A stretch of 64,000 bases of DNA. Source: Orychophragmus violaceus. Lineage: Eukaryota > Streptophyta > Magnoliopsida > Brassicales > Brassicaceae. Below the pieces are notes generated by a model, which worked only from the letters and a program-made list of their open reading frames with translations, was not told the DNA's origin and ran no database searches. Position numbers and translations under genes: made by a program. This document shows positions 56,690 through 64,000 of this stretch, in pieces. The stretch spans positions 107,065,503 through 107,129,502 of the forward strand of contig CM058230.1 in NCBI GenBank assembly GCA_030180135.1, written 5' to 3'. Numbering within the stretch: the first letter of the stretch is position 1; each line of letters opens with the position of its first letter.

Positions 56690-59600
56690 ATGAGGGGTTT
56701 TGGTCGTGGTACTTTCGAAAAAACTCGACCCAATTCTTCCCGGGCTATGAACACTTGGTTTTTCATGCACCGCGACTATCCCACGGTGCATAGGATCAGT
56801 CCACGATCAGTTTATCATATACCGTCATTTTGTTTTCACCCGTTTCCTCCACCACACCTCCTTACTGTCTATATGAGGGGTTTTGGTCGTGGTACTTTCG
56901 AAAAAACTTGACCCGATCCTTCCCGGGACATGAACACTTGGTTTTTCATGCACCGCGACTGTCCCATGGTGCATAGGATCAGTCCACGATCGGTTTATCA
57001 TATACCGTCATTTTTTCACATGTTTCCTCCACCACACCTCCTTACTGTCCATATGAGGGGTTTTGGTCGTGTTACTTTCGAAAAAACTCGACCCGATTCT
57101 TCCCGGGCCATGAACACTTGTTTTTTCATGCACCGCGACTGTCCCACGGTGCATAGGATCAGTCCACGATCAGTTTATCATATACCGTCATTTCTTTTCA
57201 CCCGTTTCCTCCACCACACCTCCTTACTGTCCATATGAGGGGTCGTGGTACTTTCGAAAAAACTCGACCCGATTCTTCCCGGGCCATGAACACTTGGTTT
57301 TTCATGCACCGCGACTGTCCCACGGTGCATAGGATCAGTCCACGATCAGCTTATCATATCCCGTCATTTTTTTTTCACCTGTTTCCTCCACCACACCTTC
57401 TTACTGTCCATATGAGGGGTTTTGGTCGTGGTACTTTCGAAAAAACTCGACCCGATCCTTCTCGGGACATGAACACTTGGTTTTTCATGCACCGCGACTG
57501 TCCCACGGTGCATAGGATCAGTCCACGATCAGTTTATCATATCCCGTCATTTTTTTTTCACCTGTTTCCTCCACCACACCTCCTTACTGTCTATATGAGG
57601 GGTTTTGGTCGTGGTATTTTCGAAAAAACTTGACCCGATTCTTCCCGGGCCATGAACACTTGGTTTTTCATGCACCGCGACTGTCCCACGGTGCATAGGA
57701 TCAGTCCACGATCAGTTTATCCTATCCCGTCATTTTTTTTCACTTGTTTCCTCCACCACACCTCCTTACTGTCCATATGAGGGTATTTGGTCGTGGTACT
57801 TTCGAAAAAACTCGACCTGATCCTTCTCGGGACATGAACACTTGGTTTTTCATGCACCGCGACTGTCCCACGGTGCATAGGATCAGTCCACGATCAGTTT
57901 ATCATATCCCGTCATTTTTTTTTCACTTGTTTCCTCCACCACACCTCCTTACTGTCTATATGAGGGGTTTTTGTCGTGGTACTTTCGAAAAAACTTGACC
58001 CGATTCTTCCCGGGCCATGAACACTTGGTTTTTCATGCACCGCGACTGTCCCACGGTGCATAGGATCAGTCCACGATCAGTTTATCCTATCCCGTCATTT
58101 TTTTTTTCACTTGTTTCCTCCACCACACCTCCTTACTGTCCATATGAGGGGTTTTGGTCGTGTTACTTTCGAAAAAACTCGACCAGATTCTTCCCGGGCC
58201 ATGAACACTTGGTTTTTCATGCACCGCGACTGTCCCACGGTGCATAGGATCAGTCCACGTTCAGTTTATCTTATCCCGTCATTTTTTTTTCACTTGTTTC
58301 CTCCACCACACCTCCTTACTGTCCATATGAGGGGTTTTGGTCGTGTTACTTTTGAAAAAACTCGACCCGATTCTTCCCGGGCCATGAACACTTGGTTTTT
58401 CATGCACCGCGACTGTCCCACGGTGCATAGGATCAGTCCACGATCAGTTTATCATATACCGTCATTTTTTTTTCACCCGTTTCCTCCACCACACCTCCTT
58501 ACTGTCCATATGAGGGGTTTTGGTCGTGGTACTTTCGAAAAAACTCGACCCGATTCTTCCCGGGCCATGAACACTTGGTTTTTCATGCACCGCGACTGTC
58601 CCACGGTGCATAGGATCAGTCCACGATCAGTTTATCATATACCGTCATTTTTTTTTGACATGTTTCCTCCACCACACCTCCTTACTGTCTATATGAGGGG
58701 TTTTGGTCGTGGTACTTTCGAAAAAACTCGACCCGATCCTTCTCGGGACATGAACACTTGGTTTTTCATGCACCGCGACTGTCCCACGGTGCATAGGATC
58801 AGTCCACGATCAGTTTATCATATACCGTCATTTTGTTTTTCACTTGTTTCCTCCACCACACCTCCTTACTGTCCATATGAGGGGTTTTGGTCGTGGTACT
58901 TTCGAAAAAACTCGACCCGATCCTTCCCGGGACATGAACACTTGGTTTTTCATGCACCGCGACTGTCCCACGGTGCATAGGATCAGTCCACGATCGGTTT
59001 ATCATATACCGTCATTTTTTTTTTCACCCGTTTCGTCCACCACACCTCCTTACTGTCCATATGAGGGGTTTTGGTCGTGGTACTTTCGAAAAAACTCGAC
59101 CCGATTCTTCCCGGGCCATGAACACTTGGTTTTTCATGCACCGCGACTGTCCCACGGTGCATAGGATCAGTCCACGATCGGTTTATCATATACCGTCATT
59201 TTTTTTTCACCCGTTTCCTCCACCACACCTCCTTACTGTCCATATGAGGGGTTTTGGTCGTGGTACTTTCGAAAAAACTCGACCCGATTCTTCCCGGGCC
59301 ATGAACACTTGGTTTTTCATGCACCGCGACTGTCCCACGGTGCATAGGATCAGTCCACGATCAGTTTATCATATACCGTCATTTTTTTTTCACCCGTTTC
59401 CTCCACCACACCTCCTTACTGTCCATATGAGGGGTTTTGGTCGTGGTACTTTCGAAAAAACTCGACCCGATTCTTCCCAGGCCATGAACACTTGGTTTTT
59501 CATGCACCGCGACTGTCCCACGGTGCATAGGATCAGTCCACGATCAGTTTATCATATACCGTCATTTTTTTTTCACATGTTTCCTCCACCACACCTCCTT

Positions 59601-59831
59601 ACTGTCTATATGAGGGGTTTTGGTCGTGGTACTTTCGAAAAAACTCGACCCGATCCTTCTCGGGACATGAACACTTGGTTTTTCATGCACCGCGACTGTC
59701 CCACGGTGCATAGGATCAGTCCACGATCAGTTTATCATATACCGTCATTTTGTTTTCACCCGTTTCCTCCACCACACCTCCTTACTGTCTATATTAGGGG
59801 TTTTGGTCGTGGTACTTTCGAAAAAACTTGA
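56690..59831. repeat. About 5.84-kb offset satellite duplication
   Basis: Repeats 50845-53991. The offset is 5845 up to about 57235 and 5840 after about 58017; part of the step is a 6-bp loss in GAGGGGTCGTGG at 57237. Marks shared include TTTTTGACATG and CCCGTTTCGTCC. Confidence 0.8.
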
Positions 59832-61673
59832 CCCGATCCTTCCCGGGACATGAACACTTGGTTTTTCATGCACCGCGAATGTCCCACGGTGCATAGGATC
59901 AGTCCACGATCGGTTTATCATATACCGTCATTTTTTCACATGTTTCCTCCACCACACCTCCTTACTGTCCATATGAGGGGTTTTGGCGTGTTACTTTCGA
60001 AAAAACTCGACCCGATTCTTCCCGGGCCATGAACACTTGGTTTTTCATGCACCGCGACTGTCCCACGGTGCATAGGATCAGTTTATCATATACCGTCATT
60101 TTTTTCACCCGTTTCCTCCACCACACCTCCTTACCGTCCATATGAGGGGTTTTGGTCGTGGTACTTTCGAAAAAACTCGACCCGATTCTTCCCAGGCCAT
60201 GAACACTTGGTTTTTCATGCACCGCGACTGTCCCACGGTGCATAGGATCAGTCCACGATCAGTTTATCATATACCGTCATTTTTTCACATGTTTCCTCCA
60301 CCACACCTCCTTACTGTCCATATGAGGGGTTTTGGCGTGTTACTTTCGAAAAAACTCGACCCGATTCTTCCCGGGCCATGAACACTTGGTTTTTCATGCA
60401 CCGCGACTGTCCCACGGTGCATAGGATCAGTTTATCATATACCGTCATTTTTTTCACCCGTTTCCTCCACCACACCTCCTTACCGTCCATATGAGGGGTT
60501 TTGGTCGTGGTACTTTCGAAAAAACTCGACCCGATTCTTCCCAGGCCATGAACACTTGGTTTTTCATGCACCGCGACTGTCCCACGGTGCATAGGATCAG
60601 TCCACGATCGGTTTATCATATACCGTCATTTTTTTTTCACCCGTTTCCTCCACCACACCTCCTTACTGTCCATATGAGGGGTTTTGGTCGTGGTACTTTC
60701 GAAAAAACTCGACCCGATTCTTCCCGGGCCATGAACACTTGGTTTTTCATGCACCGCGACTGTCCCACGGTGCATAGGATCAGTCCACGATCAGTTTATC
60801 ATATACCGTCATTTTTTTTTCACCCGTTTCCTCCACCACACCTCCTTACTGTCCATATGAGGGGTTTTGGTCGTGGTACTTTCGAAAAAACTCGACCCGA
60901 TTCTTCCCAGGCCATGAACACTTGGTTTTTCATGCACCGCGACTGTCCCACGGTGCATAGGATCAGTCCACGATCAGTTTATCATATACCGTCATTTTTT
61001 TTTCACATGTTTCCTCCACCACACCTCCTTACTGTCTATATGAGGGGTTTTGGTCGTGGTACTTTCGAAAAAACTCGACCCGATCCTTCTCGGGACATGA
61101 ACACTTGGTTTTTCATGCACCGCGACTGTCCCACGGTGCATAGGATCAGTCCACGATCAGTTTATCATATACCGTCATTTTGTTTTCACCCGTTTCCTCC
61201 ACCACACCTCCTTACTGTCTATATTAGGGGTTTTGGTCGTGGTACTTTCGAAAAAACTTGACCCGATCCTTCCCGGGACATGAACACTTGGTTTTTCATG
61301 CACCGCGAATGTCCCACGGTGCATAGGATCAGTCCACGATCGGTTTATCATATACCGTCATTTTTTCACATGTTTCCTCCACCACACCTCCTTACTGTCC
61401 ATATGAGGGGTTTTGGCGTGTTACTTTCGAAAAAACTCGACCCGATTCTTCCCGGGCCATGAACACTTGGTTTTTCATGCACCGCGACTGTCCCACGGTG
61501 CATAGGATCAGTTTATCATATACCGTCATTTTTTTCACCCGTTTCCTCCACCACACCTCCTTACCGTCCATATGAGGGGTTTTGGTCGTGGTACTTTCGA
61601 AAAAACTCGACCCGATTCTTCCCGGGCCATGAACACTTGGTTTTTCATGTACCGCGACTGTCCCACGGTGCAT
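59061..61673. repeat. 1430-bp and 349-bp nested satellite duplications
   Basis: 59061-60243 recurs at 60491-61673 (offset 1430), and 59962-60243 recurs at 60311 (offset 349, two monomers). Marks are TTGGCGTGTTAC and a monomer missing the 11 bases between two GATCAGT words. Confidence 0.8.
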
Positions 61674-64000
61674 AGGATCAGTCCACGATCAGCTTATCAT
61701 ATCCCGTCATTTTTTTTTCACCTGTTTCCTCCACCACACCTCCTTACTGTCCATATGAGGGGTTTTGGTCGTGGTACTTTCGAAAAAACTCGACCCGATC
61801 CTTCTCGGGACATGAACACTTGGTTTTTCATGCACCGCGACTGTCCCACGTGCATAGGATCAGTCCACGATCAGTTTATCATATCCCGTCATTTTTTTTC
61901 CACCTGTTTCCTCCACCACACCTCCTTACTGTCTATATGAGGGGTTTTGGTCGTGGTACTTTTGAAAAAACTCGACCCGATTCTTCCCGGGCCATGAACA
62001 CTTGGTTTTTCATGCACCGCGACTGTCCCACGGTGCATAGGATCAGTCCACGATCAGTTTATCATATACCGTCATTTTGTTTTTCACTTGTTTCCTCCAC
62101 CACACCTCCTTACTGTCCATATGAGGGGTTTTGGTCGTGGTACTTTCGAAAAAACTCGACCCGATCCTTCCCGGGACATGAACACTTGGTTTTTCATGCA
62201 CCGCGACTGTCCCACGGTGCATAGGATCAGTCCACGATCGGTTTATCATATACCGTCATTTTTTTTTCCACCCGTTTCGTCCACCACACCTCCTTACTGT
62301 CCATATGAGGGGTTTTGGTCGTGGTACTTTCGAAAAAACTCGACCCGATTCTTCCCGGGCCATGAACACTTGGTTTTTCATGCACCGCGACTGTCCCACG
62401 GTGCATAGGATCAGTCCACGATCGGTTTATCATATACCGTCATTTTTTTTCACCCGTTTCCTCCACCACACCTCCTTACTGTCCATATGAGGGGTTTTGG
62501 TCGTGGTACTTTCGAAAAAACTCGACCCGATTCTTCCCAGGCCATGAACACTTGGTTTTTCATGCACCGCGACTGTCCCACGGTGCATAGGATCAGTCCA
62601 CGATCAGTTTATCATATACCGTCATTTTTTTCACATGTTTCCTCCACCACACCTCCTTACTGTCTATATGAGGGGTTTTGGTCGTGGTACTTTCGAAAAA
62701 ACTCGACCCGATCCTTCTCGGGACATGAACACTTGGTTTTTCATGCACCGCGACTGTCCCACGGTGCATAGCATCAGTCCACGATCAGTTTATCATATAC
62801 CGTCATTTTGTTTTCACCCGTTTCCTCCACCACACCTCCTTACTGTCTATATGAGGGGTTTTGGTCGTGGTACTTTCGAAAAAACTTGACCCGATCCTTC
62901 CCGGGACATGAACACTTGGTTTTTCATGCACCGCGACTGTCCCACGGTACATAGGATCAGTCCACGATCGGTTTATCATATACCGTCATTTTTTCACATG
63001 TTTCCTCCACCACACCTCCTTACTGTCCATATGAGGGGTTTTGGCGTGTTACTTTCGAAAAAACTCGACCCGATTCTTCCCGGGCCATGAACACTTGGTT
63101 TTTCATGCACCGCGACTGTCCCACGGTGCATAGGATCAGTGCACGATCAGTTTATCATATACCGTCATTTTTTTCACCCGTTTCCTCCACCACACCTCCT
63201 TACCGTCCATATGAGGGGTTTTGGTCGTGGTACTTTCGAAAAAACTCGACCCGATTCTTCCCGGGCCATGAACACTTGGTTTTTCATGTACCGCGACTGT
63301 CCCACGGTGCATAGGATCAGTCCACGATCAGCTTATCATATCCCGTCATTTTTTTTTCACCTGTTTCCTCCACCACACCTCCTTACTGTCCATATGAGGG
63401 GTTTTGGTCGTGGTACTTTCGAAAAAACTCGACCCGATCCTTCTCGGGACATGAACACTTGGTTTTTCATGCACCGCGACTGTCCCACGGTGCATAGGAT
63501 CAGTCCACGATCAGTTTATCATATCCCGTCATTTTTTTTCCACCTGTTTCCTCCACCACACCTCCTTACTGTCTATATGAGGGGTTTTGGTCGTGGTACT
63601 TTTGAAAAAACTCGACCCGATTCTTCCCGGGCCATGAACACTTGGTTTTTCATGCACCGCGACTGTCCCACGGTGCATAGGATCAGTCCACGATCAGTTT
63701 ATCATATACCGTCATTTTGTTTTTCACTTGTTTCCTCCACCACACCTCCTTACTGTCCATATGAGGGGTTTTGGTCGTGGTACTTTCGAAAAAACTCGAC
63801 CCGATCCTTCCCGGGACATGAACACTTGGTTTTTCATGCACCGCGACTGTCCCACGGTGCATAGGATCAGTCCACGATCGGTTTATCATATACCGTCATT
63901 TTTTTTTTCCACCCGTTTCGTCCACCACACCTCCTTACTGTCCATATGAGGGGTTTTGGTCGTGGTACTTTCGAAAAAACTCGACCCGATTCTTCCCGGG

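Larger units (their letters stand above)
48312..64000. repeat. Satellite block 4, about 86 monomers, runs off the window
   Basis: Same satellite and orientation to the window end. It is built from segmental copies of 349, 1430, 1640, 2552 and about 5840 bp. The four-monomer order of blocks 1 and 2 is not seen; marks such as CCCAATTCTTCCCGGGCTATG and TTGGCGTGTTAC dominate. No retrotransposon and no gene seen. Confidence 0.95.

Noticed and set aside
1..64000. Host genes, rRNA, tRNA or telomere repeats
   Set aside because: None was found on either strand; the only tRNA-related signals are the 12-nt primer sites.

Overview
The window is repeat-rich plant DNA with no host gene that I can find. 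It consists of four blocks of one tandem satellite (monomer about 180-184 bp, roughly 190 copies, all in one orientation), interrupted by four long-terminal-repeat (LTR) retrotransposons, all reading on the minus strand. A flowering plant (peri)centromere is the best fit: the retrotransposons use the initiator-methionine tRNA primer site typical of plant Ty3/gypsy elements, the one coding element is a chromovirus (Tekay/Del-like pol with a C-terminal chromodomain-like module), and the satellite has centromere-like monomer length, higher-order structure and short dyads. I cannot name the species.

Layout: element A (1-4968, cut by the window start; non-autonomous); satellite block 1 (4969-11986); element B (11987-21211; complete, autonomous, LTRs 2052 bp, 5-bp target duplication GGATC); satellite block 2 (21212-26625); element C (26626-34197; complete, non-autonomous, LTRs 2846 bp, duplication ACCTG); satellite block 3 (34198-41525); element D (41526-48311; complete, non-autonomous, LTRs 2831 bp, duplication GTACT); satellite block 4 (48312-64000).

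Element B carries gag and pol in different frames. The most interesting signal is at their junction: a 95-nt GT...AG interval (17555 down to 17461) contains the gag stop codon, and removing it joins gag to pol exactly where related polyproteins read ...TGT... into the protease DSG motif. So unspliced RNA would give Gag only and spliced RNA would give Gag-Pol. The same interval survives in the degenerate internal regions of A and C with GT and AG intact, and in D with the acceptor shifted. Gag also has no in-frame ATG upstream of its basic N-terminus, and a second small leader intron would supply one.

A, C and D are deletion derivatives: their 1.1-1.9 kb internal regions keep relics of the gag zinc-knuckle region, the gag-pol intron and the pol end, but no RT, RNase H or integrase. 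They share LTR ends, primer site, polypurine tract, TATA box and a 27-bp U3 palindrome with B, so B-like proteins could mobilise them. The palindrome is kept by compensatory changes between elements. B and D have indistinguishable LTRs by eye, and A matches over 195 bp; C shows about 13 differences. B and D sit inside one copy of satellite duplications whose other copy is empty, so these duplications predate the insertions.
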